A stretch of 64,000 nucleotides of DNA from CAVVMA01 sp963788205. Lineage in GTDB: Bacteria > Desulfobacterota > Binatia > Binatales > Binataceae. Below are positions 50,782 to 58,961 of the stretch, one piece after another (position 1 is the stretch's first letter; each line of letters starts with the position of its first letter). The position numbers were made by a program, and so were the translations under genes. Location: positions 62,001 to 126,000 of the forward strand of contig CAWBGG010000005.1 in NCBI GenBank assembly GCA_963788205.1. The letters are read 5' to 3'. The notes under the pieces were generated by a model. It ran no database searches and was not told the DNA's origin. It saw only the letters and a program-made list of their open reading frames with translations.

Positions 50782-52365
50782 ATGGGACGCAAGATTCTTT
50801 TCATCACCACCGACCAGCAACGCTACGACGCGCTCGGATGCAACGGCGGCAAGATCGCGAAGACGCCGGTCGCCGACTCACTGGCCGCCGCCGGTATCAA
50901 TTACCATCGCGCGCACAATCAGAACGTGGTCTGCATGCCAGCGCGCTCGACCATGATTACCGGCCAGTATGTGCGCACGCACGGCGTGCTCGCTAACGGC
51001 GTGCCGCTGCCGGTGGATGCGCCCAGTATCGCTGCGTACCTCCACGAAAAGGCCGGCTATCGCACCGCGCTGCTGGGCAAGGCGCACTTCGAGCCGATGT
51101 TCGACATGGGCCGCAATTACTTTGAGAACCAGATGGCGCTCCAAGGCTCGACCGGCCCTTTTCGCGGCTTCGAGCGGATGGAGCTCGCGATGCACGGTCC
51201 GATGGGCACGTGGCATTACTCAGTGTGGCTAAGAAATAATTTCCCGAAAGAAGTTGACGGCTTTGTTCCGCTGCTCCAAATCGAGCGCGAAGCGGGCGGC
51301 GACACCGGCGCGCCGCAGGTCAAATACAATCCGATTCCCCGCGAGCATTATCACACCGATTGGGTTGCCGATCGCACCATCGCATTCCTCGATTCGCTCG
51401 CGGACGACGAGGACTGGTTCGTCTGGATGAGCTTTCCCGATCCGCACCATCCGTGGGACCCGCCGGCCTCGGAGGCGCGCCGCATCAACTGGCGCGACCT
51501 CGACCTGCCACCGGGCCATCCGGGCTCGCGCGACAAGATCGAGCAGATTCTCGCGCAGAAGCCGCGCCACTGGCTCGATTGGTACGAGGGCCGCTTCCGC
51601 AACAACGAGGGCGGGCCCTGGATGTTCGTCCCGTGCCAGCTCACGCACGATCAGGTGCGCGAGATCAACGCGCTAATCCACGTCGAGAACGAGCTGATCG
51701 ATGAAGCCTGCGGCCGCGTGCTGAAGCGAGTCGCGGAGCGCGGATGGGATTCGCATACCGACGTGTTTTTCACCACCGACCACGGCGAGTTGCAGGGCGA
51801 TTTCGGATTGCTCTACAAGGGGCCGTATCATGTTGACGCGCTGATGCGCGTGCCCTTCATCTGGCGCCCCGCGCCGATCGCCAACGTGAAGCCCGCTGCG
51901 ATCACCGAGCCGGTGGGCCATCTCGACCTCGCGCCGACCTTTTGCGAAATCGCCGGCGTGCCGGTGCCGCAATGGGTGCAGGGCAAGCCGCTGCCGGTGG
52001 CGCCCGGCTCCGACCGCCAGCGAGTGATCACCGAATGGGACAGCCAGTTCGTGCAAATCGGAATCCATCTGCGCACCATCTATCGCGACGGGTGGGTCTG
52101 CACGGTTTACGAGAAGAGCACGCGCGACTATGGATTCGATCTCACTCCGGTGATGGCCGGGATGGGAGAAAACCTGCCGTTCCCCGATATCAACTACGAC
52201 GGCACCGAAGGCGAGCTCTACAACCTAACCGATGATCCACTCCAATGGCGCAACCTATGGAGCGACGCCGGCTACGCCAAGATCAAATCGGACTTGATCG
52301 CAGACCTGCGCGACAATCTCCCGCCGCCGCGCACGCCGGCGCTCGCGGTGGAGTCGCCGGTGTGA
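50782..52365 (+). CDS. Type I sulfatase/arylsulfatase family hydrolase
   Basis: A 527-residue alkaline phosphatase-fold sulfatase. The N-terminus ILFITTDQQRYDALGCNGG holds metal-binding Asp residues, and the formylglycine site is Cys51 in VVCMPARSTMITGQY (C-x-P-x-R). DVFFTTDHGELQGDFGLLYKG carries the later metal ligands. No signal peptide is seen, so it is probably cytoplasmic, unlike many arylsulfatases. It could act on choline sulfate-like or other small sulfate or phosphonate esters. A formylglycine-generating enzyme is needed but not in this window. Confidence 0.88.
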   Translation: MGRKILFITTDQQRYDALGCNGGKIAKTPVADSLAAAGINYHRAHNQNVVCMPARSTMITGQYVRTHGVLANGVPLPVDAPSIAAYLHEKAGYRTALLGKAHFEPMFDMGRNYFENQMALQGSTGPFRGFERMELAMHGPMGTWHYSVWLRNNFPKEVDGFVPLLQIEREAGGDTGAPQVKYNPIPREHYHTDWVADRTIAFLDSLADDEDWFVWMSFPDPHHPWDPPASEARRINWRDLDLPPGHPGSRDKIEQILAQKPRHWLDWYEGRFRNNEGGPWMFVPCQLTHDQVREINALIHVENELIDEACGRVLKRVAERGWDSHTDVFFTTDHGELQGDFGLLYKGPYHVDALMRVPFIWRPAPIANVKPAAITEPVGHLDLAPTFCEIAGVPVPQWVQGKPLPVAPGSDRQRVITEWDSQFVQIGIHLRTIYRDGWVCTVYEKSTRDYGFDLTPVMAGMGENLPFPDINYDGTEGELYNLTDDPLQWRNLWSDAGYAKIKSDLIADLRDNLPPPRTPALAVESPV

Positions 52366-52494
52366 GCGGCGAGCAACGGCGCCGGGCCATTCTCTTGCTG
52401 ACGAAGCCCGACTCGAAAAATTGGCAGCTCTTTTCGGGAGTCGATTCCCAGAGTAGACTACTACCTGTTGTTGTCGCGCACACGAGGAGGAGTT

Positions 52495-52755
52495 ATGCCG
52501 AACGCGCTTTACGATCCGGAGATCCAAGAATTGCTGAAAGACCCGGCAAACCGGCTTGCGATTGACAACGCGATCCGCGAGGCCAACAACGCAGGAAATG
52601 CGACGGCGACGGCCACAATGGGAAAGAGGACCTTTCGGATCAAAGTAATATCGCCCTTCACGGGAGATACCGAAACGAAAAAGCGGAACCTTCTGACCGA
52701 AGTAAAGCGGAGTCTTCTGACCAAAGTAATGTCGGTCTTCACGCGCTCGCGCTAG
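52495..52755 (+). CDS. Small protein with in-frame 8-residue duplication
   Basis: 86 residues from ATG 52495 with AGGAGG 5 bases upstream, the best ribosome-binding site nearby. N-terminus MPNALYDPEIQELLKDPANR is acidic and helical; the C-terminus is basic with KRNLLTEVKRSLLTKV from a tandem DNA repeat. No family is recognised. Confidence 0.55.
   Translation: MPNALYDPEIQELLKDPANRLAIDNAIREANNAGNATATATMGKRTFRIKVISPFTGDTETKKRNLLTEVKRSLLTKVMSVFTRSR
52681..52728 (+). repeat. Two tandem 24-bp units
   Basis: 52681-52704 and 52705-52728 agree at 21 of 24 positions (AAGCGGAxxCTTCTGACCxA). A weaker related block precedes them near 52626. The period keeps the reading frame. Confidence 0.7.
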
Positions 52756-52886
52756 TTCGCGCCGGCCGCGTTCACTCACACACGCGACATGGCGATTGCC
52801 TTTCAGGCATTCCTTTTGCTGCTATTTTTTTCCCGGGCGCCGTCTTCTTCCTGGCCCTGGCAGGCGGGGCGTCAAAAGGCGCAGAA

Positions 52887-53594
52887 GTGCCGGCGTTGAC
52901 CGGATCGTTCACGCGAAATACGGCCATCGCTCTAGTTAGCGCGTCACTCTTCCACGTCCTCTGGTTGTTAGGCATTGTTTTCGTACCGTCCGGGACACCG
53001 GGAGTCGCGTACAAAACCGCTGCGCCGCAGTTTTTTACACTTTTGTCTGGCGGTGAGCAAACCACCGAGTACAGGGACGCAGTCGCATTAGTCAGCCGCA
53101 ATCTCGTCTACATGTCGGTCTATTTTCTGACAGTCATTGCCGGCGGTGCAATTGCTGGTTGGGCCTGTCGTTTTTTCATCGAGCGGTACCACTTGGATCG
53201 CAGATGGGTTTGGCTACGTTTCAAGCCGCCATGGTATTACTTGCTCAGCGGCGACTATGTAGGTGACGGGCGTTTTATGATAGTTGCTGACATTCTTACC
53301 GAGATTAACCAAAAACCTGTCGTGTATAGCGGCTGGGTCGTCGGGCCATGGTTCGACCACGATGGAGACCTCGACACGATCTTTATCGAGCACGTAACGC
53401 GCGAGTGGATGAGAACCGGCGATGAGGAGGCGAAGGTGCAAGTCCCAACGAAGTTGTCGATACCAAGCGACATCTTCGCGATCAAGTTCAGCGAGGTTAA
53501 GAATATCAATATCCAATATATCGAATTCCAAGATCCCGATAATCCGGAAAACGAGGTAGGAAACCCAGCGGCTGCGCCAATCGATGCGCACTGA
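52887..53594 (+). CDS. Membrane protein of unknown function, N-terminus possibly frameshifted
   Basis: 235 residues from the GTG at 52887. Transmembrane segments IALVSASLFHVLWLLGIVFV and YMSVYFLTVIAGGAIAGWAC, then a cytoplasmic or periplasmic domain (VGDGRFMIVADILTEINQKP ...). The frame is open upstream and encodes another hydrophobic helix (FFPGAVFFLALAGG), but its only ATG (52790) is in a different frame, separated by a run of seven T at 52825-52831. One more T would join them into a 267-residue protein. No family recognised. Confidence 0.6.
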   Translation: MPALTGSFTRNTAIALVSASLFHVLWLLGIVFVPSGTPGVAYKTAAPQFFTLLSGGEQTTEYRDAVALVSRNLVYMSVYFLTVIAGGAIAGWACRFFIERYHLDRRWVWLRFKPPWYYLLSGDYVGDGRFMIVADILTEINQKPVVYSGWVVGPWFDHDGDLDTIFIEHVTREWMRTGDEEAKVQVPTKLSIPSDIFAIKFSEVKNINIQYIEFQDPDNPENEVGNPAAAPIDAH

Positions 53595-53912
53595 GCCTCG
53601 GGCGAGAAGGGGACGGATACGCCGGGCCCCCAAAACTCTTCGGGCTACTGGCACCTGCCCAAGCCGCGTATCCTAGGCTTCCACCGTCCGCGACTTTTCG
53701 GGGCGGGAGAGCTAATGAGCACATCTATGGCGACCAGGCGTCCGTGCTGGTCCCACTGGGGCTCCTCAGCGCGGCACAGCTCCCGATGGGGTGGGTCGGA
53801 ACCGCCCGCAAGATGATGGATCGGCGCTTGCGCTCAACCCTTGATTCGCTAGCGCCCGCGACCGACATGGTTTCTGTTGCCTCGCTGCCGCGTTGCCAAG
53901 TCCGACACATTG
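53595..53912. other. Gene-free gap
   Basis: 318 bases between convergent genes. Short ORFs exist on both strands, but none has a ribosome-binding site, a recognisable motif or a conserved look. No clear terminator hairpin with a T-run is seen. Confidence 0.5.
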
Positions 53913-54371
53913 CTAACTCGCCGCGCCCATGAACTCCGCGAGCGCGGCGGCGAGGTTGTGACTGGCTTTGGACTCGCCGCCGAGTTTGATTAGCGCGTAG
54001 CGTTCGTCCGGGTCGAGCCGGTCCCAGGCTCGCTGCGTGAGGTTGCTGCCCAGCTCGTGCGCGCGCTCGACCAATAGCGGCGGCGGCACAGCAGGAGGAT
54101 TCGCGGCGCGGCGCACTTCGTCGGGCAGCTCCTTGGGCCGGGTGCCGGCGCGCGCGATAGTCACTTCTTCGATGAACAGTCTTAGCGCCGCGATCTCATC
54201 GTCGCTATTGGCCGGCGCGTGGCAAATCATCAGCCGCTCCCCGCGGCCCAGTTGCTGCCATTGCGCAAGCCCGATCTTGATTCCAACCGCGTCGAGCTTG
54301 CGCCGCGCCTGCATCGGAACGCAGCTCAGTGATTCGTAAATCTCGGCTTCAAAGCGAAACTGCCTGATCAT
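53913..54371 (-). CDS. Nitrate-reductase-associated protein (Nitr_red_assoc family)
   Basis: 152 residues: FRFEAEIYESLSCVPMQARRKLDAVGIKIGLAQWQQLGRGERLMI matches the conserved start of the nitrate reductase-associated protein family, found beside assimilatory nitrate reductases. WDRLDPDERYALIKLGG ends a second half that repeats the theme. The start overlaps the end of the molybdopterin oxidoreductase by 23 bases, so they are co-expressed. Its molecular role is not known. Confidence 0.75.
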   Translation of the reverse strand: MIRQFRFEAEIYESLSCVPMQARRKLDAVGIKIGLAQWQQLGRGERLMICHAPANSDDEIAALRLFIEEVTIARAGTRPKELPDEVRRAANPPAVPPPLLVERAHELGSNLTQRAWDRLDPDERYALIKLGGESKASHNLAAALAEFMGAAS

Positions 54372-56640
54372 CCGATGGCCTCGCCGTATGCGATTGCGCG
54401 ACCGGCTCGACCGTCACCGGCGTGCCGAACAGTACCGCGGTCCCGCTGGCCTGATCATACGCCTGATCATCGGTGAGTATATTGGTGTTCACACCGGCGT
54501 GGGCCTTGGCGACCGACAGCCGCGATTCATCGACATCGTGCCCCCAACCGTGGGGCAGACTGACGACGCCCGGCATCAGATCTTCGGTGACCTCGACCGG
54601 CGCGATTACGCTCCCGACGCGGCTGGTAACGCGCGCCGCGCTGCCGTTGCCCAGGCCGATGCGCCCGGCGTCGTGCCGCGAAATCTGCAGCGTGCAACGA
54701 TCGCGGCCTTTCACCAGCGCCGGCAGATTGTGCATGAAGGAGTTGCTGCAGCGCAGATCGCGCCGGCCGATCAGGACCAGGTCGCCGTGCCGTTGCGCGG
54801 CCATCCGAGAGCGCAGGCGGCCAAGATCATTGATGAACACCGGCGGGCTCAATTCGACCATCCCGCTTTCGGTGTTGAGGATCTCGCGCAGCCGCGGCTG
54901 GAGCGGGCCGAGATCGATCCCATGTGTCGCGGCCTTCAGCTTCGCGAGCGTCAACCCGTCGGGCCGGCGGCCGAAGCCGTCGCCGTACGGTCCGATCCTC
55001 AAGAGCATCGCGACGATTCGCTCCGGACCGATCGATCCGTTGGGCTCCGCGCCGGTGAACTCCGCGATCACCTCTTCCACGCCGAGACCCTCCCACCCGG
55101 TCTTGGCTACCGCGCCCTCCACCAACTGGCGAAAGACGAAATCATCGAAGTCCTTGGCGGAGAGCGCGCCCGCGCCCATCAATCGCGCGCTGATTTTGGA
55201 GAACACCTCCCACGCGGGCGGGCATTCGGTGTGGGACTTCAGCGGCCAGGACCACTTGGCAACGTTTCGAACCGAGAGCGAGTAGAGACCGATTTCGTAG
55301 TTGGCTTCCTCGGCGGGCGACGGCGTGGGCAGGATGATATGCGCGTGGCGCGTGGTCTCGTTGATGTAAAAGTCGACCGCGACCAGAAAATCCAGCGAGG
55401 CGAATGCTTTTTCGAGCTGCGCGGAGTTGGCGGCGCTGCGCACCGGGTTGGTCATCAGCAGGACCATCGCGCGAACCTGCCCTTCGCCCGGCGTGAGAAT
55501 TTCTTCGCCCATCGTCGAGGACGGGATCAGCCCGCCCACTTCCGGCTGGCCGCTGACGCGGCTGTGCCAGCGCCCGATGCGAAAGCCCTTGCCTTGGCCC
55601 AGGATGTTGATCGGCGCCGCCGGCGTGGTGAACATCACGCCTCCGGCGCGGTCGAGATTGCCGGTGAGCAGGTTTACGAGATCGCATCCCCAGCTTGCCA
55701 GCGTGCCGAATTCCTGAACGCAGGTGCCTAAACGCCCATAGCAGGCCGCGGACTCGGCGGCGGCGAACTCGCGCGCGATACGCCGGATGACCGGCGCGGG
55801 AATTCCGCAGAACCTCGCCACTGATTCGGGAACGAATTCCTGCGACGCAGATCGCACGGCGTCGAGACCGATGACCATCCCCTCGGCCGCGCCGAGCTTG
55901 ACCAGCCCTTCATCGAACAGCGTGTGAACCAAGGCGAGCAGAAAAGCCGCGTCGGTGCCGGGCCGGATGAACTGGTGCTCGCTCGCGATGCGGGCGGTCT
56001 CGGTGCGGCGCGGATCGATCACGACGACTTTGCCGCCGCGCTCGATTACGCTTTTGAGGCGTCCCGGCGCGTCGGGCATCGTCATCAGGCTGCCGTGCGA
56101 GATCGCCGGGTTCGCGCCGATCACCAGCAGGTAGCGCGTGCGATCGATGTCGGGAACCGGAACGCCGGTCGGGAAGGGTCCGCCGAACATCAGGCCGGTC
56201 TGGACGATCTTCGGCAGCGTATCGATCGCGGAGGCGTTGAAGACGCTTTTGCTCGCGAGTGCGCGATGCAACACCAGCCGGTAGATCACCGCGCCCAGGT
56301 CGTGAACGATCGGATTGCCCGTGTACATCCCGATCGCGTCGTTGCCGTATTTCTCGCGAACCGCGATTAGCCGCGCAGCGACCTCGTCGTAAGCCTGCTC
56401 CCAGGTGATCTGCTCCCAGCCGTTGGCGGTGCGGCGCACCGGATGTCGCAGCCGATCGGGATCGTGATGCAACTCCTTGAGCCCGTGGGCCTTGGGGCAG
56501 ATGAAGCCGCGCGAGAACGGATCGTCCTTGTCGCCGCGCACCGCGACGATCGCGTCGCCCTCGACCTCGACCGCGAGCCCGCAGGTGGCCTCGCAAAACG
56601 GACAGACCCGATGGACGGTACGGCGATCGGACATGTTCAT
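54349..56640 (-). CDS. Molybdopterin-dependent oxidoreductase with [4Fe-4S] (nitrate reductase/formate dehydrogenase type)
   Basis: A 763-residue DMSO reductase-family enzyme. The N-terminal cluster is Cys13-x2-Cys16-x3-Cys20-x27-Cys48 (VCPFCEATC ... FICPKAHG) with the following Lys. GANPAISHGSLMT, VVVIDPRRTETA and QFIRPGTDAAFLLALVH bind the bis-MGD cofactor, and the C-terminal domain contains the usual VSLPHGWGHD. No Tat signal is seen, so it is cytoplasmic. The overlapping nitrate-reductase-associated gene suggests assimilatory nitrate reduction. A formate dehydrogenase or other oxidoreductase cannot be excluded. Confidence 0.85.
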   Translation of the reverse strand: MNMSDRRTVHRVCPFCEATCGLAVEVEGDAIVAVRGDKDDPFSRGFICPKAHGLKELHHDPDRLRHPVRRTANGWEQITWEQAYDEVAARLIAVREKYGNDAIGMYTGNPIVHDLGAVIYRLVLHRALASKSVFNASAIDTLPKIVQTGLMFGGPFPTGVPVPDIDRTRYLLVIGANPAISHGSLMTMPDAPGRLKSVIERGGKVVVIDPRRTETARIASEHQFIRPGTDAAFLLALVHTLFDEGLVKLGAAEGMVIGLDAVRSASQEFVPESVARFCGIPAPVIRRIAREFAAAESAACYGRLGTCVQEFGTLASWGCDLVNLLTGNLDRAGGVMFTTPAAPINILGQGKGFRIGRWHSRVSGQPEVGGLIPSSTMGEEILTPGEGQVRAMVLLMTNPVRSAANSAQLEKAFASLDFLVAVDFYINETTRHAHIILPTPSPAEEANYEIGLYSLSVRNVAKWSWPLKSHTECPPAWEVFSKISARLMGAGALSAKDFDDFVFRQLVEGAVAKTGWEGLGVEEVIAEFTGAEPNGSIGPERIVAMLLRIGPYGDGFGRRPDGLTLAKLKAATHGIDLGPLQPRLREILNTESGMVELSPPVFINDLGRLRSRMAAQRHGDLVLIGRRDLRCSNSFMHNLPALVKGRDRCTLQISRHDAGRIGLGNGSAARVTSRVGSVIAPVEVTEDLMPGVVSLPHGWGHDVDESRLSVAKAHAGVNTNILTDDQAYDQASGTAVLFGTPVTVEPVAQSHTARPSDDQAVSL

Positions 56641-56680
56641 CCTCTCCTTTCGCGATTAGGGTCAAGATACGTCGTCACGC

Positions 56681-56724
56681 TGGTCCTTGCAAAGGACCAC
56701 TTTATGCTGGATCAATGGGTCCAC
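56681..56724. promoter_or_regulatory. Probable MocR operator in divergent promoter region
   Basis: TGGTCCTTGCAAAGGACCA (56681-56699) is a perfect 19-bp palindrome. Its right half begins a direct repeat: GGACCACTTTATGCTG (56694-56709) and GGTCCACTTATGCTG (56718-56732), 24 bases apart. Palindrome plus direct repeat next to a MocR gene fits how this family binds. It lies between the divergent molybdoenzyme gene and the regulator, so it may control both. Confidence 0.7.
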
Positions 56725-56726
56725 TT

Positions 56727-58193
56727 ATGCTGTTCGATCTCGACGGCGAGGGTGCCCTTTACCGGCAGGTCTTTCGTGCGATACGCGCGGAGATCCTCGC
56801 GCGCCGATTGACGCCCGGCGCGCGGCTGCCGTCCACGCGCGCACTGGCCGCCGCGCTGAAAGTTTCGCGCAACGTCGCGGTGCTCGGGTACGAGCTGTTG
56901 CTCGCCGAGGGCTACGCCCAGGCGCGCACCGGCTCAGGCACGATGGTCGCGTCTACGCTCCCCGAAGATTGGCGCGTGACCGCAGTATCGCCGCCGCCGT
57001 CCGGGCGGCGGCCCGCCGCGCGCAACGGATCGCTCCGGCTGGCGCCGGCTGGAGCGCGAGCACTCGCGATCGCGCGCCGCCGGCCGGTCAAATGGGAGTT
57101 GCAGCCCTCGCGGCTGCCATATGATTTCCGTTTCGGACGGCAGGCGTTCGGCGCGTTTCCCAACGCGGTGTGGTGCCGGCTGCTCGGCCGGCGAGCGCGC
57201 GGCGCGAGCCTGCGCGACCTCGACTACGGCCCTCCCGAGGGCCGCCCGGAGCTGCGCGAGGCGATCGCGGAGCGCCTGCGGCGCCTGCGCGGAATCGACG
57301 CGAGCCCCGATCGCATCGCGATCGTCAACGGCTCACAGCAGGCGCTCGACCTGATCTGCCGCACGTTGATCAAGCCCGGCGACCGGGTGCTGATCGAGGA
57401 GCCTCACTATATCGGCGCGCGATGGGTCTTCAGGGCCGGCGGCGCGAAGCTGGTCGCCGCGCCGGTGGACGCGAGCGGGATGCGAATCGCGCGCGCAGCG
57501 CCGGCGCGGCTCGCCTACGTTACGCCCTCGCATCAGTTCCCGACCGGCGTGGTGATGCCGCTCGCGCGCCGCCTGGAGCTCCTCGAATGGGCCGCGCGCT
57601 ACGACGCCTTCGTGGTGGAGGACGACTACGACAGCGAATTCCGCTACGAGGGCCATCCGTTGCAGGCGCTGGCCGGGCTCGACGCGCAACGCCGCGTCGT
57701 CTATGTGGGCACATTCTCCAAGCTGATGTTTCCGGCGCTGCGGCTGGGCTACCTCGTTCTCCCCGAAGCGCTGATCGCGCCGATTGTCGCCACCAAGGCG
57801 ATCGCCGACACGGGCACCGCCACGCTCGAGCAACTCACCATGGCCGACTTCATCAGCGAGGGCCACTTCGAGCGCCATCTGCATCGCTCGGGCGCCCGCA
57901 ACCGGATGCTCCGCGCCGCGATGCTCGAAGCGATCGCCGAGCACTTTGGCGATCGCGCCGAAGTATGCGGCTCAAACGCAGGACTCCACGTCCTGGTATG
58001 GTTGCGCAGCCGCGACGGCGGCGTGATCGAGGCGGTCAGCGACAAGGCCCGCCGCGCCGGCGTCGGCCTCTATTCAGTAAGACCGTACTACCTCCGCCCG
58101 CCGCGCCGCAGCGGCATTCTGCTCGGCTACGGCCCGCTAAGCGAGCGCGAAATTCGCGAAGGAATCAAACGGCTGGCGACAGCGCTTGTTTAA
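56727..58193 (+). CDS. MocR/PdxR-type transcriptional regulator
   Basis: A 488-residue fusion. A GntR winged helix (ALYRQVFRAIRAEILARRLTPGARLPSTRALAAALKVSRNVAVLGYELLLAEGY, roughly 10-65) is joined by a linker to an aminotransferase-like domain. The PLP lysine is K332 in VGTFSKLMFPALRLGYL, with VEDDYDSEFRYEG binding the cofactor ring. Members sense PLP or amino compounds and regulate vitamin B6 or amine genes. The start at 56727 is preferred to 56715 because the operator repeat covers 56715. It diverges from the molybdoenzyme. Confidence 0.88.
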   Translation: MLFDLDGEGALYRQVFRAIRAEILARRLTPGARLPSTRALAAALKVSRNVAVLGYELLLAEGYAQARTGSGTMVASTLPEDWRVTAVSPPPSGRRPAARNGSLRLAPAGARALAIARRRPVKWELQPSRLPYDFRFGRQAFGAFPNAVWCRLLGRRARGASLRDLDYGPPEGRPELREAIAERLRRLRGIDASPDRIAIVNGSQQALDLICRTLIKPGDRVLIEEPHYIGARWVFRAGGAKLVAAPVDASGMRIARAAPARLAYVTPSHQFPTGVVMPLARRLELLEWAARYDAFVVEDDYDSEFRYEGHPLQALAGLDAQRRVVYVGTFSKLMFPALRLGYLVLPEALIAPIVATKAIADTGTATLEQLTMADFISEGHFERHLHRSGARNRMLRAAMLEAIAEHFGDRAEVCGSNAGLHVLVWLRSRDGGVIEAVSDKARRAGVGLYSVRPYYLRPPRRSGILLGYGPLSEREIREGIKRLATALV

Positions 58194-58611
58194 GCAATTC
58201 CGCGTGGTTCAAGTCAAGCCGATCATTTTTGCGGAGGACACCGACCAGCGCCTCTTGGAAGGCGTCTTCGTACCTCGGCCGCGAGACGAGATTGTTTCGT
58301 TGGCGTAACGTCGAGGTGAGGTGGCATCGGATTCTAGATTCGACGCCATCCGCGTCGTCTTTTTCTCTTGACAACGTAACTGTTGTTTAGTAACTACGGA
58401 AGCCGTACGGAGCCTGCTCGATGTGGGCTGCCCAAAAGGCCGGGGATCAATGAAAAAACTGAGGGCTTGGCGATCGGCTGGCGACGCTCGAGTTCGGGGT
58501 TAAGTCGAAGATAGTAAGGCTGCATCACGCAGCTCAAGCTGATGCATGGCTAGGCGTCTGGGTCGGAGTTGAGAACCGAAATTCCGCTACAGCTGTTACA
58601 GGGAGGGTGCG
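58194..58611. other. Gene-free gap
   Basis: 418 bases. TTGACA at 58368-58373 resembles a -35 box, but 17 bases later TAACTA is a poor -10. No convincing gene, repeat or RNA was found. The end carries GGGAGG, the ribosome-binding site of the next small gene. Confidence 0.45.
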
Positions 58612-58848
58612 ATGCCAATCGAAAAAGCAGATGAACTATCACTACCGGAAGCCCTTAGGTACGTCCCTGTGTGGCGCAAAGGCGATCCCGGCCCCGGCTG
58701 GCCGTGGATCATCGGAGAGGTTAGCGCCGAAGCGCGGGTACAACTGGTCATCAGCCAGCTCCAGTTCGAAAAGGAAGTAACTGCGGCGCAATTGAAAGCC
58801 ATCGATCGCAATATCACGATTCTCTCTGGCGTCGCCGCCAAAAAGTAG
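58612..58848 (+). CDS. Small hypothetical protein
   Basis: 78 residues (MPIEKADELSLPEALRYVPV ... KAIDRNITILSGVAAKK) with GGGAGGGTGCG just before the ATG. It is soluble and helical in the second half (EARVQLVISQLQFEKEVTAAQ). No family recognised. It precedes the radical SAM gene on the same strand. Confidence 0.55.
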   Translation: MPIEKADELSLPEALRYVPVWRKGDPGPGWPWIIGEVSAEARVQLVISQLQFEKEVTAAQLKAIDRNITILSGVAAKK

Positions 58849-58961
58849 CGGCCGGAGACGCAGGGCAGTTTTCACAGCTTGCGGCTCCCTGACCCTTGGG
58901 GGCCGCTAGCCTCGACTCATACCTTCTCTGAATGCCTCTGGCCGAGGCAGGGAGATTGGCA

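Noticed and set aside
53744..53932. Short plus-strand ORF in the gap before the nitrate-reductase-associated gene
   Set aside because: No ribosome-binding site or motif, and it runs into the end of a convergent gene.
54388..55731. 447-codon plus-strand frame over the molybdoenzyme
   Set aside because: Antisense to a protein with intact cofactor motifs; composition is that of a shadow frame.
58165..58374. 69-codon minus-strand ORF after the MocR gene
   Set aside because: It overlaps the end of the MocR gene, has no ribosome-binding site and resembles no family.
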